A stretch of DNA of 64,000 bases, taken from NCBI RefSeq assembly GCF_947179165.1, contig NC_077247.1:42328935-42392934 (forward strand). The letters are read 5' to 3'. The position numbers and the translations under genes were made by a program. Numbering within the stretch: position 1 is the stretch's first letter; every line of letters starts with the position of its first letter. The notes under the pieces are model-generated. The model was not told the origin of the DNA. It saw only the letters and a list, made by a program, of their open reading frames with translations, and ran no database searches. Positions 11,881 through 23,500 of the stretch are shown here, piece by piece. Origin of the DNA: Solanum dulcamara (taxonomy: Eukaryota > Streptophyta > Magnoliopsida > Solanales > Solanaceae).

Positions 11881-12989
11881 TATATGGCAGTTTTGGATGA
11901 AAAAAAAATTAATTCATTTTCAATATGTAACTATCAAGTATGTCTATTTTTTTATTTTATTTTTTTTGTAAAAAAAATAATTGGTAGTGAAAACTTCAAT
12001 GTCATATTTCATTGTTTTATCGCCTCATATAAGAACCTATTTTATTATTAGTAATAGATAAATATTGTTTCTCAATTGATCTTATTCTTTAGTTGCTCTA
12101 TTATTCTCGCAGTATTTATCTTTTGATTTTTGCTATTATTTTATCTCTCTTGTACTTCAATTATTGCTTTATTTTCTTATACTTATTGTTCTTTTTTTAG
12201 AGTGCTTCGTCATATTTTCTACAATATTTTGTCATGATTTTTTTGATATGTTTTTCCTTGAAGCGAGAATATATTGAAAATAACTTTTTTACTTCTCAAA
12301 GTAGAAATTAATAAAATTTGCATACACTTAACTTTCTCCAGACTGCACTTATGCATGGAATTACACTATTGTAATTGGTATAGTATGGATTTTGAGTTCT
12401 AACTAATGTGAATTTTCATCATGTAAGGTCTATTAAAGAAAATAATGTCTTTTATCATATTTTTTTATTATGTTAAAATTTAAACCTGAAATATCTGATT
12501 AACGATTAAAAAAAATTCTATTCATTCCATCAAGTATTTAATGGTCATTTATTTGTGTTGGTTTAGGCTTTGTAACATTCACAACCTGACACAAATTGTC
12601 TCTTCTTTTTTTTATTCTTCTTATTTAGGAGGATGGGGTGAGATGTGATATTTAAGTTAACCAACCAAAGTTTTAATAAACTACATGAGCAAGCAGTGAT
12701 AACTATTAAAGGTGGCTCTCATTGTATATTGCCTACATAATTATCTAATCAATCTAACAACATAATGGTAGTTATAATTTCAAAATCCAAAGTACTATGA
12801 TTAATGACTATCTGTATTTCTTAATTATACATATTTTATAGAAAGATTGATTAAACCATGTGCTAAAAGCTACAAAATGGCACTCTTCTTTGCCTAGAAT
12901 TGATTTGATTAAGTTAGTTCCTCTTGAAGCTGTAATAAAATATTACTAATATATAGTAATTGTCAGTTGTCACCATGAATTTCTTCTTA
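11881..12989. other. Spacer without recognisable features
   Basis: AT-rich sequence with homopolymers and no open frame, repeat boundary or RNA gene that I can support. Confidence 0.5.
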
Positions 12990-13296
12990 GGGTGCATGTT
13001 CGCGAAAATATTTTCTAGAAAATCAGTTATTTTTTTAACTTATTTTCTTATATTCGATATATAAGAAAAATAATTATATAATATCTTTTAAATAGTTGTA
13101 TATAATTTAAAAAAATATATAGGGTGAAGTAAAAATGAGGTGTGTTGAAAAGCGTGAAACTTGTTTTTCCTACGTCCACTAAGAAATTCATTTTTTTCTA
13201 GATTAAAAAATTCTCAAAATTTTTGACTAATCGAATATTTAAAAAACAAATGGAAAACATTTTTCAAAAAGGTTTCCATCCATACCAAACACGCCC
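12990..13296. mobile_element. Tourist-like (PIF/Harbinger) MITE
   Basis: A 307-bp element is flanked by TTA on both sides (12987-12989 and 13297-13299). Its ends, GGGTGCATGTTCG and CCAAACACGCCC, form an imperfect inverted pair resembling the GGGCGTGTTTGG tips of Tourist elements. The inside is AT-rich and non-coding. A 3-bp TTA duplication is typical of PIF/Harbinger. Confidence 0.65.
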
Positions 13297-13466
13297 TTAA
13301 TATACACTACTTTATCCATCAAGGAAGAAATCACAACTTACACACACACAAAAAAAAAAAAGAATCATTTGTTTAAAAAGATTTATCTTTTAATTAGAAT
13401 ATTATAAATTAGAGGATAGAGTACCAATTATCAGTGAGAAATTTTTAATCAAATCATATATATTTC

Positions 13467-14104
13467 GGAAAAAAGGGCCTAAAACATCCTAGAATTATTG
13501 AAAATGATACAAAAATGTCTTTCATCCATCTACTGAGCCTAAAATGCCCTTAACATCCACATTTAGGTCCAAATAACATTTTCTTTAATGAAAAGGGGCA
13601 TTTTGGGCCCAATAAATGGATGAAGAGCATTTTTGTTCCATTTCCAATAGTTCGAGGGCATTTTAGGCCCTTTTAACAGAATTTTAATTAAATTATTTTT
13701 TTAAACATGTAGCGGCCATCTATTAATTACAATTTAATTATTTAAAATTAATTATAAATTAAAATTTACTTAACTGAACTTTAATTAAATAATTTAAATA
13801 ATTTTTTTAAACACGTGACAGTCATCTATTAGATACAATTTAATTATTTAAGATTAATTATAAACCAAAATTTATTTAACAAAATTTTAATTATAGAAAA
13901 GGGCTTAAAAGGCCCTCGAACTATTGGAAATGGTACAAAAATGTCCATCATCCATTTATTGGGCCTAAAATATCATTTTTCATTGAAGAAAAGGTTATTT
14001 TTGGACCTAAAGGTAGATGTTAAGAGTATTTTAGGCCCAGTAAATAAATAAAGGATATCTTTGTACCATTTCTAATAATTCTAGGACGTTTTAGGTCTTT
14101 TTCC
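13467..14104. mobile_element. Long-inverted-repeat (foldback/MULE-like) element
   Basis: Terminal arms of about 200 bp (13467-13680 and 13895-14104) are inverted copies: AGGGCCTAAAACATCCTAGA at the left matches the complement of TCTAGGACGTTTTAGGTC at the right. Each arm is itself near-palindromic around TCTTTAATGAAAAGG. The centre holds two tandem copies of about 110 bp (a block with CATCTATTA..TACAATTTAATTA). Flanks share only an imperfect ATATAT duplication. No coding sequence. Confidence 0.7.
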
Positions 14105-15477
14105 ATATATAATTTACCAAATTGAGTTGTAAAGGGCATAAACTTTATATTATGTTCATAGAATATGGGATTATACCAAGTGTTGAGTCATTTCTATGCA
14201 TTTAGCTCATTATTAATTTTTACACAAAAGCTAAAAAGAAAAAAAAAGTCATGCAGTGTCAGCATGATAACTTAATAGAGTCGTTACATTAAAATCTACG
14301 AAATTTGGTTCTTTAGTTTATTTATTTATTTTTACTAAAAAATCTAATAAACTAAAAACAAAAGTCATGCTTCACTTTTTATAATAATTAAAAAAGAAAA
14401 AGGAAGATAAAGCAAATTATTACGTGGGTGATGGTATAATAAATTCAAAGGAAATTAAATAAATCTCTGCGTATTTTAGAAGATTTGTTTTCATAAAAAT
14501 CCATTTTTGTGGAAGACATACTTAGCTTTTACATTAAGCTTGCATCATTACAAATTTTCTTTTTCTTTTTTTTTTCCCTTTTATTTTAGTTCCCACTATA
14601 GTCATATGATTTTTGTTTGTAAAAATAATAATTAAAAAAAACATGAACAGAGAATTTTATTTTATTTTTTTACAGAAAAATATAATTTGAAGTGTGAAGT
14701 AAATGATACGTAATAATAGTGCCATATGATGTCAAAGAAAAATGATAACTAAGATAATAGAGTTAATAAAGATGTTATTATTAGGTTATAGACTTCTTAG
14801 TTGGCTGATAGCTAATTAGAGAAAAATCCTTACTTTAAAACTTGTCATACACCGGCATCAGACGAATTTATCTGAATTCATAAAATATGAAAAACAAACT
14901 TCAATTTCTTTTTACGAAATATGTTATATTTATTTCAAACCTATAATTGTAAAATCACAAATGAATACAATATAAAATCCTTAAATATTTAACTCACGAA
15001 ATTTAAATTTTGAATCCGACTCTAATATCATATCCTAGCTACTTAGTTTCATAACCTCCAATTTTTCTAAGGACGGATCTAGGAAATTGCAGGGTTTTCA
15101 TCCAAACTTCCTCAACAAAAAATTACACGCTATATAAGGTTATTTTTATTTTATTTATTTTTATATATATGTATATATTTTTGAATCCCCCTTGAACACA
15201 AGACTAGAAGAATGGTAAGTGGTTTATGATTTCAAAATTTACCTAGAGGTTTCAATTCAAACTTCATGCATAACATTTTTATTTTTCGAACCCCTTTAAT
15301 GAAAATTCTACATTCGTCACTGCTCCAAAGTAGTATTTTTTCTGCGTGAATCAAAATTTAATCGGGGCATCCACCTGAGAGCTTTTTAAGTAAAATTTTA
15401 TAAAACACAACTGGATATGAGACGGATAGAGTTATGCACAACTCGTTTAAATATGACTCGGATGCAAGTTGAAAATA
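14105..15477. other. Spacer with a degenerate hAT-like MITE
   Basis: No gene. About 15070-15325 resembles a worn copy of the hAT-type MITE class seen at 131-402 (GGACGGATCTAGGAAATTG at the left, CATTCGTCACTGCTCC at the right, inner TTGAATCCCCCTTGAAC). Target duplication is no longer readable. The remainder is AT-rich low complexity. Confidence 0.4.
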
Positions 15478-15727
15478 CTCCCTCAGTTTCATATTATTGG
15501 ACCATGGCACACCCCTTAAGAAAACTTTAACTAGAGTTGTATTTTACTAAATAACTTTATTAATGATGTTTTGAAACTCTAAATTTGATTACTACTATCT
15601 TATGTAGCTATTTAATACTAATATAGAAAAAAGGTAAAAAAAAATTCTTTTAATTTTCTAAATGGGTAAGTAAAAAATACAATATTTATTTGTAAAATAA
15701 GGACCAAATAAAATCAAACAGAGGAAG
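15478..15727. mobile_element. Stowaway-like MITE
   Basis: A 250-bp AT-rich element has inverted ends CTCCCTCAGTTTCATATTAT and, at the right, the complement of CTTCCTCTGTTTGATTTTAT. It is flanked by TA dinucleotides (15476-15477, 15728-15729). CTCCCTC tips and a TA duplication fit Tc1/mariner-derived Stowaway elements. Confidence 0.65.
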
Positions 15728-16031
15728 TATGTAATTAAAACAACAAACCAAATAAAGAAGTGAAAAAATGGTTTTAAGTATAATGTGAGAAAAAATGTGA
15801 CAAATACACAAAATGCCTCCAAAGTTAGCTTTTCAAGACCTTCTTGATTAGTGCACTATTTATATTTTAAAATGTGTATTGTTTACTACAAAATTGCTGT
15901 GTAATTTTTTTTTGGAAATACAAATAATACATAAAACGCATATATAAAATGCGATTTAAGTTCATAAGTTACATGAGCTATCAAACGGATTGGTAGTGGC
16001 ATTGGGCTTAGGTGCGGAGCTAAGTAGGGTT

Positions 16032-17687
16032 TTTTTTTTTTTTTTTTTTTTTTTATGGGAACAGACCCTACACGAGGCTCCCACCTCTCGTGCACAGTCA
16101 GGGGTTGAGCAGCACCCCCAAGCCTTAACATAAATAATCAAAATAAAATACAAGGAGGGGGACATAAACCTTACCTCCGATCCTATGGTGGTTCATAAGT
16201 CGGCTAACCTATTAAGGTCGGCTAACTCATCCCCGATACAAAAAGAGACTAACTATAACTAGAAAGCATTAAACCTGTGAGAGGACTCCTCTCGGTACAA
16301 ATCAACTAAGAAAGCATAAATGAGGGAGACTCTCCCCTTCCATGAGAATACAAGAAAGTAGTCTACACTAGTCCTATTCAAGAACAAGTATACGAACCTT
16401 CTATCTCGCATGGGTTGGGGAAATTCTTTTCATCTTTGCTCTTTTTAGACATGTCGTACCAAGTAGGTCCAAGGAAAGTTGCAGCAACACCAATCGTAGC
16501 CAAGTTGGGAAAATTAGAGATAAACATGTTCAAGAAGGTTGTTTTATCCTTTTTAATCTTCTTCTCCTGAAGCTTGCCATTCCTATCTTGTCTAGCTTTA
16601 TGTAGCCCTTGGTTTCTTGTGGAAGTTGTTGAAGGTTGTAGAAGTGTTGTGTATTATCAAGTGTATGGCTGTACTTAGATAATGTATCAGCTGGAAAATT
16701 TGCTTCCCGAAAAACATGTTTGCATTGGAAGTATTCTAGCAGTTGGACCAGTTGTTGGAGTTCATTAACGTAGTTTTGAATGTTCCAGGGTGGTTTGATG
16801 TCCAGATTCAGCCACTTGATCACAAATTCCGAATCTACTTCCAATATTACTCTATTATAACCATGTTGAATGCACCAATTAATGCCAACACTGGTTGTCT
16901 GCACTTCCGCTTGATTATTTGTTCCAACTCCCAAAGGAGAGGCAAAAGCATATATCAAATTACCCTTATGATCCCTTACTATGCCTCCTGCTCCTATCTT
17001 TCCTGGGTTGCCTATGGCACTCCCATCAGTGTTAAGTTTAACTATGTTAGGGGGGGTTTGAGCCATTTAACCTGGGTTACTTTTATGTCATGCTTACAGT
17101 TTTCTATCCAAATAATTAGATCTTTCCAAGCTGGTGGCCATTGGATATATGGAAAAACTGTGGTAATAAGCATGTATATTTCTTTGATTATATTGAACTT
17201 CACCCTAGTAGTACTAGATTTCTTTCCTCCATATTTACTTGCACACCTGTTCTTCCAGACATTCCAGCAAATAAATATAGGGAGGGCTTGCAACATGAGT
17301 TTATGTACAGCATTGTTTGGTTTGTAGGTCCACCATCTCATCAAGATGTCTCTAATGGAGTTGTGGTCCTGCCTGATTCCCCCCAGTTAGAGAAATATGT
17401 CCAGATGTGTTTAGCAAAGCTTCCAGAGACAAATATGTGATCTATGTTGTCCAAACCAGGCTTGTAGCAGCATGAGCACTCTGCAGTTTCTCTCCCCAAA
17501 GAAATCAGTTTATCATTGGTTGGCAGTTTGTGTCTCAATGCTCTCCAAAGCAAGAATGAAGCCTTGAAAGGGATGTTAGTATGCCATGTCATCTTATCTA
17601 TCAATGTCTTGTTTTTTTTCTTTCTCACATTTTTCCAAGCTGATTTACAAGTGAAATTTCCATGTGATTGCAGCTTCCATTGAGCTT
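16032..17687 (-). mobile_element. 5'-truncated LINE with poly(A) tail and 13-bp TSD
   Basis: A 1.66-kb insertion lies between exact copies of GCTAAGTAGGGTT (16019-16031 and 17688-17700). A run of T on the plus strand (to 16054) is the poly(A) tail of a minus-strand retrotransposon. The coding part is the end of a plant L1-like ORF2: zf-RVT then RNase H. The reverse transcriptase core is missing, as expected from 5' truncation at integration. Confidence 0.9.
16530..17687 (-). pseudogene. LINE ORF2 C-terminus: zf-RVT plus RNase H domain
   Basis: On the minus strand, 17341-17628 encodes a zf-RVT module (KASFLLWRALRHKLPT, CSCC, HIFVSGSFAKHIW). 17042-17344 encodes the linker (ALPIFICWNVWKNR). 16530-17066 encodes an RNase H-like domain with NTDGSAIGNPGKIGAGGI, a glutamate in NNQAEV, and DSEFVIKWL. 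The three parts lie in three frames. Each shift coincides with a homopolymer: a run of six C at 17379-17384 and a run of seven G at 17050-17056 on the plus strand. So this is a retroelement pseudogene, or the shifts are sequencing errors. Confidence 0.85.
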
Positions 17688-17967
17688 GCTAAGTAGGGTT
17701 GAAGGTATTCAAAATAATCATCTTCAATAAAAAATTACATTATTTATATATTTGATTAAAAAAAATTTATTGTGTATATAATAGATTATACACCCTCTAT
17801 TCACTTTTACTTATTCACTATTTCAATTTGATTTTTATTTTTACTTGTCACTTTTAACATATCAAGAAAAAAATATTAGTGCACTATTTATATTTTAAAA
17901 TGTGTATTGTTTACTACAAAATTGCTAGATTGTGTAATTTTTTTGGAAATACAAACAATACATAAAA

Positions 17968-18354
17968 GGAAAAATTACTTGATTGAGTGTTTTTTAAAAA
18001 TTAATTACTGATTTTAGCGATATTTTTTATTTATTACCATTTATAGCAATATATAGCAATACTATGATAAATCTACATTTGTATTAAAAGTGAATTATGC
18101 ATACAATATAAATGTATTATAAGTGTTTTAAAATATATATTATGTTTGTGTAGTAAGAAACTAACATAATGTATTATAAGTCTATTAAAGTATGTGATAA
18201 ATATATTATCCATCTATAAAAACTTGTATTATATATGTTTTATAAATAGTTCTCTGCAATATGTATTAAAACTGTATTATAAGTGTTCAGTGTTTTTTTT
18301 ATTGCTATAAATGGTAAATATTTTCTTAATATTATATATTTATGTAAGTTTCCC
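17968..18354 (+). mobile_element. MULE-type MITE, copy 1, 9-bp TSD
   Basis: A 387-bp element begins GGAAAAATTAC and ends GTAAGTTTCCC, with exact 9-bp flanking copies of TACATAAAA (17959-17967 and 18355-18363). It interrupts the second tandem repeat unit. It is closely related, in opposite orientation, to the element at 56631-57019. A 9-bp duplication is the hallmark of Mutator-like elements. Confidence 0.88.
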
Positions 18355-18971
18355 TACATAAAACGCATCTGTATTGGTAGTGGCATTGGGCCCAGGGGCG
18401 AAGCTAGGTAAGGTTAAATGGGTTCAAAACAATTATCGTTAATAAAATTACATTGTTTATATATATGATTAAAAAAATTGTTGTGTATATAGCATATTAT
18501 ACACACCCTCTATTTATTTTTACTTGTCCACTATTTCAATTTTCTTTTTTACTTTACTCATTATTTTTAATATATCAAAAAAAATATTAGTGCACTATTT
18601 ATATTTTAAAATGTGTATTGATTACTACAAAATTGCCAGATTGTGTAAAAAAATTTAGAATTACAAGCAATACATAAAACGCATTGTGAGATGCGATTTA
18701 AGTTCATAAGTTAACTGAGCTATCAAGCAGATTGGTAGTGGCATTGGGCCCCGGTTGGAGCTAGATATGGTCAAAGGGGGTCAGAAAAATTGTTTTTGTT
18801 GTGTGTATCGTAGATGTTGAATCTCTATTCTTCGTATGTTTACTTCTTCATATTTTGAACCCTTCTAGTGCAAATTTTGATTTCGCATTTGTTGCCCATT
18901 TGCAAAGTTGGATTAGACTTTAACTTTTTCACAAAATATAGATAAATTGTGTACATATCACTTGTAAGATT

Positions 18972-19193
18972 ATATCCCCTCTGTTCACTTTTACTTATCA
19001 CTTTTAACATATTAAGAAAAAATAAATTTTTTTCATGTTTTAATCTTAATATTAATTACTTATTCCCCAAATTATTTTCAAGACTTAATACTAAACATCA
19101 ATTAATAAAGATTTTGTAGTAAAATAGTCATGTCAATCATTATTTTTTTAATAAATATGTCAAATATGACAATTAAAAACGATCTGAGGAGTG
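18972..19193. mobile_element. Stowaway-like MITE, family shared with 30635-30838
   Basis: CCCCTCTGTTCACTTTTACT at the left and GACAATTAAAAACGATCTGA followed by GGAG at the right form worn inverted ends. The inner text (AATTACTTATTCCCCAAATT, AATAGTCATGTCAATCATTA) recurs in the element at 30635-30838. No coding sequence. Boundaries are approximate. Confidence 0.5.
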
Positions 19194-20552
19194 GTGAATA
19201 TGTTGTTGTTGGTTAGGCTCTAACTTTTGTTTCACAAACATTAAAATCTCATAGGATAATGTTTTTTTAGTTTCTGAAAAAATAGGAGCTAAATTAAATG
19301 CATACTGCCATTCTAAATCTATTAAGGCCCCGAATCATTTTTTGAGATATTTAGAATTTAAATTTTAAGATTTTTTGCATTAAACTCATCTAATGTAAAA
19401 ATTACGGAGTTTTACGGATTCAGTTATAATGTTTATTGAGATTTTAGTAAAAATTTTCATGTATATTTATGTTTTGTGTATAAAATCATAGTCGAAATGC
19501 TACATCCGCCCCCTCATTATTCTCCTACTTGTTAATGCATGAGATACATTAAGATGCTATAGTGAAAATTGTCAACTTGATTGAAAAATCATTTTTTTTT
19601 GGAATTTCCCCCCATATTTTCCACACAAAAAAGAGCAACATCTCTCATCGATCCTAAAGATATTTATCATTTAATTACTTTCTCTACTTTGGTTCGGTGA
19701 GTTACTTTCTCTATATAGAAGCAATTATAACATGAAAAATCAATTCTGAAGAAAATCAAATTGTTATTGTTAAATGCCGTTATAATGAATGACCGTCATA
19801 GAGTGGTTTGACTGTATTTGTTTTCCATCACAGTACTCTAGGGAAGATGAAGTTAGTTCTTGGGGAGAAAGTATATATACAGATGGTAATGATCTTAGAG
19901 TAGATAAGATTATGAGTTCAATTTGCATCACCACAGAGAAATTATTGGACATCTTAGCTTTAGTAAACAGAGACATTATCCCAAAACATGCAAAATGAAA
20001 CAGAACAAAAATGATAAAAAGAGGGAGGTTTGGGGTGTACCAACTAAAAAGTAGAAACTTTGATTTAGCCCTATTCATAACATGGGATTCTGATTTCATA
20101 TTCTTTCATATCAAACCTACAACAACATGCAGCTGTTTACTACTAATAGAAACTATTCTTCTTAGCTTCAAAGCATTTGGCATTGTATTCCACTGATCCC
20201 AACTACTTATAGAAACCTGAAAATGACGATCCTCTGCATGCAGGAACAAGTACTACTGAAACAAGATGGCCGTGTGCTATTGAGACCAAAACAGTACCTG
20301 TATGCTCGAGGATATCCATATTTCCTACCAAGAATCAACGATAAGAATCGAGGCTAGAAAATGCTTGTGTCCAGATGCAATTTTATCTGCAATGACATAA
20401 TCTCTAGTATCAGCTGGAACCAAAGATTTCAACTCTTTCCAATGTCTCAGCCAAGTCAAAGCAGAAAAGCAGAGCTTCCTTTTACTATGACAACATCATA
20501 AATTTGAACTTCCTTGTCTAGTGCTTCAACCAAGGATTTATCTTTTATCCTT
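19194..20552. other. Spacer downstream of CPN60A2
   Basis: No gene or bounded repeat seen. The part adjoining 20553 should contain the 3' UTR and polyadenylation region of the chaperonin gene. Several short open frames around 19770-20200 lack any recognisable protein. Confidence 0.4.
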
Positions 20553-23500
20553 TTAAGGACTTATACCAGGAATGTGAGGAACAAGCGGCTTGGGCTCCTT
20601 GGTTTTCTCTACCATTATTGCTTGAGTAGTTAGGACTATACCAGCAACAGAGACAGCATTCTGAAGGGCACATCTTGAGACACGGCAAGGATCAATAATG
20701 CCAGAAGCAAGAAGGTCTTCATATCTTCCAGTCATGGCATTATATCCCATTTTCCAGTCAGAACCTCTAACTTTTTCCACAACTGTATCTCCATCCACTC
20801 CTGCATTTGCAGCTATTAGCTTTGCTGGTGCAAGAAGTGCCTGAAAAGAGTTGTAGACCATTGAATTCTGGAAGCTAGAAAGGTTGTTCATGAGTCCAGA
20901 AAGAGTCTTCAAAATTCACTTGTCTATACTGACTTAAGTTAGATTCTTTTTTCAAGGGAAAACATATAGGAGAACGAAAGAAGCAAAAGATAGTAGTCGG
21001 ACAGCAAATAAAGCTGTACACAACAAAAAACAAGTGCATATGTTTCTTTTTCCAACTTGTAAAACGAGAAGCTACCAATACTTGATCCTTCCTTACCCTC
21101 CTCAATCAGACTAAATGCGCAAGTACATATGTTCAAATTGAAGAATGCAAAATGCCATACCATTCCTATTATGTCAGCACCGATCTGCTCATCTGGATCC
21201 TGAAAAGATTCTTTTATCAAGGGTACTTGTTCAGAAAGATGAATAAAAGTGGCACCACCACCAGGCACTATTCCTTCATCCATGGCAGCAAATGTGGCAC
21301 TTTTTGCATCCTCAATTCTCAGCTTTCGGTCTTCCAGTTCTGTTTCAGTATGTGCTCCTACCTGAACTCATACAGGATCTTATCAGAGGAGATATTTTTT
21401 AAGAGAGAAACAAATATATAAGTGCAAGGATACATACATATCATTCCTAGCAATTTGAACCATTTTAATTGCTTTAGAAGTCAATTAAACATTTAAAATT
21501 TATTCACTTTTAAAATTACAGCAATCTGGAGATGAACTTGAATATATGTTAGAATATAACAGATACATCAGCAGGATAAGGTTCAAATATATTATTAATG
21601 GATGTATAGGGATGTTTGATCCAAAACATTACGCCTTAATTAATACAGACCTTCAATATGGCCACACCACCAGAGAGTTTTGCTATTCTTTGTGAAAGCT
21701 TCTCTGAGAAATATTTATTATCTGTTTCTGCAAGATCCTTCTTTATCTGCATTATTCTGGCTTGTATTTCAGCTTTTGTCGAGGGATGAGCCACGATGGT
21801 TGTAGAGTTGCTTGTTATTGTTATTTTTCGAGCAATACCAAGCTGATCGGAGGTTGCACCTTCAAGATTCAGGCCTAAGTCTCCAGAAAGAAAATCAGCA
21901 CCTAATTACATTATAATGCCAGTTAGAAGTGATAATAAAGGAAATCTTGGCAGATAACTTTTGCTTGGGGCAACACTAGGTCTTGAGAAGTCAATATAGC
22001 ATACAAAACTATTAATGGTTAAGGGCAAACCTCTTTTGTGAGCATTGCTAGAGCAACGTACATTACAGCTATCCTCAAGATGAGTTAAAAGTTAAAACTA
22101 ATGTTCACTCACTCCACTTCAACACCTTTCTGCTTTTTTTTTATGACAAGGGAAACCCACAGCCACAACCCTTTGGGTGCGCACTGGGTAAACCCCCTGC
22201 TCCTATGCAATAAGCTCCAACTAACACAGGAGAGGTAACCCGCACTAGGCAAACCCAATGCGATGAGCTCGACCCAAAAGGCTAACCCCTTGCTTTCGCT
22301 GGCAAAGGGTTTCAAACTTGAGACCTCCAACATAGAAGTCCCAAGCCCAAACCACTGGGCCACCCCGAAGGGTTCAACACCTTTTTTGGGTTTGGGCACA
22401 TGTATTACACTATTTTGATAATTCAGAATAAAGTATTTGGTTCACCTGTCAACATGGCAATGTCTTGTAATACAGCTTTCTTTCCATCTCGAAATCCTGG
22501 ACATTGCACAACAGCAACATTGAGCATTCCTTTCATCTTGTTAATGACTAGTGTTTCTAGCACTTGCTTTGAAATGTCCTCAGCAAAAATCAGCAGTGGC
22601 ACACTCAGCTGAGTGGCCTTCTCTAGCAAAGGAACAATTTCTTTAACACTAGATATCTTTTGATCGGTTACCAGAACTTTGGCATTTTCAAACTCTACTA
22701 TAGATTTGTTGGGATTGTTGATGAAATGGGGTGACATGTACCCCTTGTCAATCTGTAGGAAAAGAATGCCTGAATACAAATCAAGAAAATAATGAAAACA
22801 AATGGAAGAAAAAGAATTTTACATATGAAGTGGTGAAATTAGCTTAAGAATATAAATGGATAACTAGCGGTTAATTCAATGTCTTAGTAGAACTATAATC
22901 CAGCAACTAAAGTTCTTATGGCACTTTGTTTGATCTTTCAAATTTGCTTCAAACCTGAAAGTCTTGGAAAAGTTCAGGAGGGATCATGTTTTACCTGATA
23001 TCTTACTTCTCAGTACAGTATGATTAATTACAATTTTGTGAAATTGAAGTCAAAAAGTAACACTTTGAAGAGCAGATATTACCTTCATTCCTTCTTCAAC
23101 CATGATTGAGGTTTCAGCTGATGAGGAAGACTCAACACATATCACTCCATCAGGACCAATCTTCTTAATTGCCTCAGCAATCAAACAGCCAATGAACTCA
23201 TCATTTCCAGCTGATATTGAAGCTATGGCTGCAAATAGTAAGAAGAGAGAGAGAGAGAGATCAAATTCTTAAATATTTTGAAGTGAATGAGAAATTTTCT
23301 GGGTTGAATAATATAAAGAATAAAGCAAGTTACCTTTTATATCATCATTTCCTCTAACAGGATGGCTTTTCTTCTTCAAAGTTTTGACCAGCTCTCTTAC
23401 TGTCTGCTCCATACCTTTCTTCATAGATACAGGGTTAGCCCCAAAATCAACAGCTAACAACCCAGCTTTGATCATCTCACGAGCCAAAACAATTGCAGTA

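Larger units (their letters stand above)
15851..18900. repeat. Three tandem repeat units (about 315-360 bp), two invaded by TEs
   Basis: The text GTGCACTATTTATATTTTAA restarts at 15851, 17879 and 18590, and each unit continues through GGTAGTGGCATTGGGC, a CAGGGGCGAAGCTAGG-like block and an ACACCCTCTATT block. Unit 1 is split by a LINE (16032-17687) and unit 2 by a MULE-MITE (17968-18354). Without insertions the first two units are about 359 and 315 bp. Unit 3 decays near 18900. The hAT-like CAGGGGCG text inside suggests the unit includes an older element. Confidence 0.75.

Noticed and set aside
16743..17327. 194-aa plus-strand open frame
   Set aside because: Antisense to the LINE RNase H and linker; no match to known proteins.
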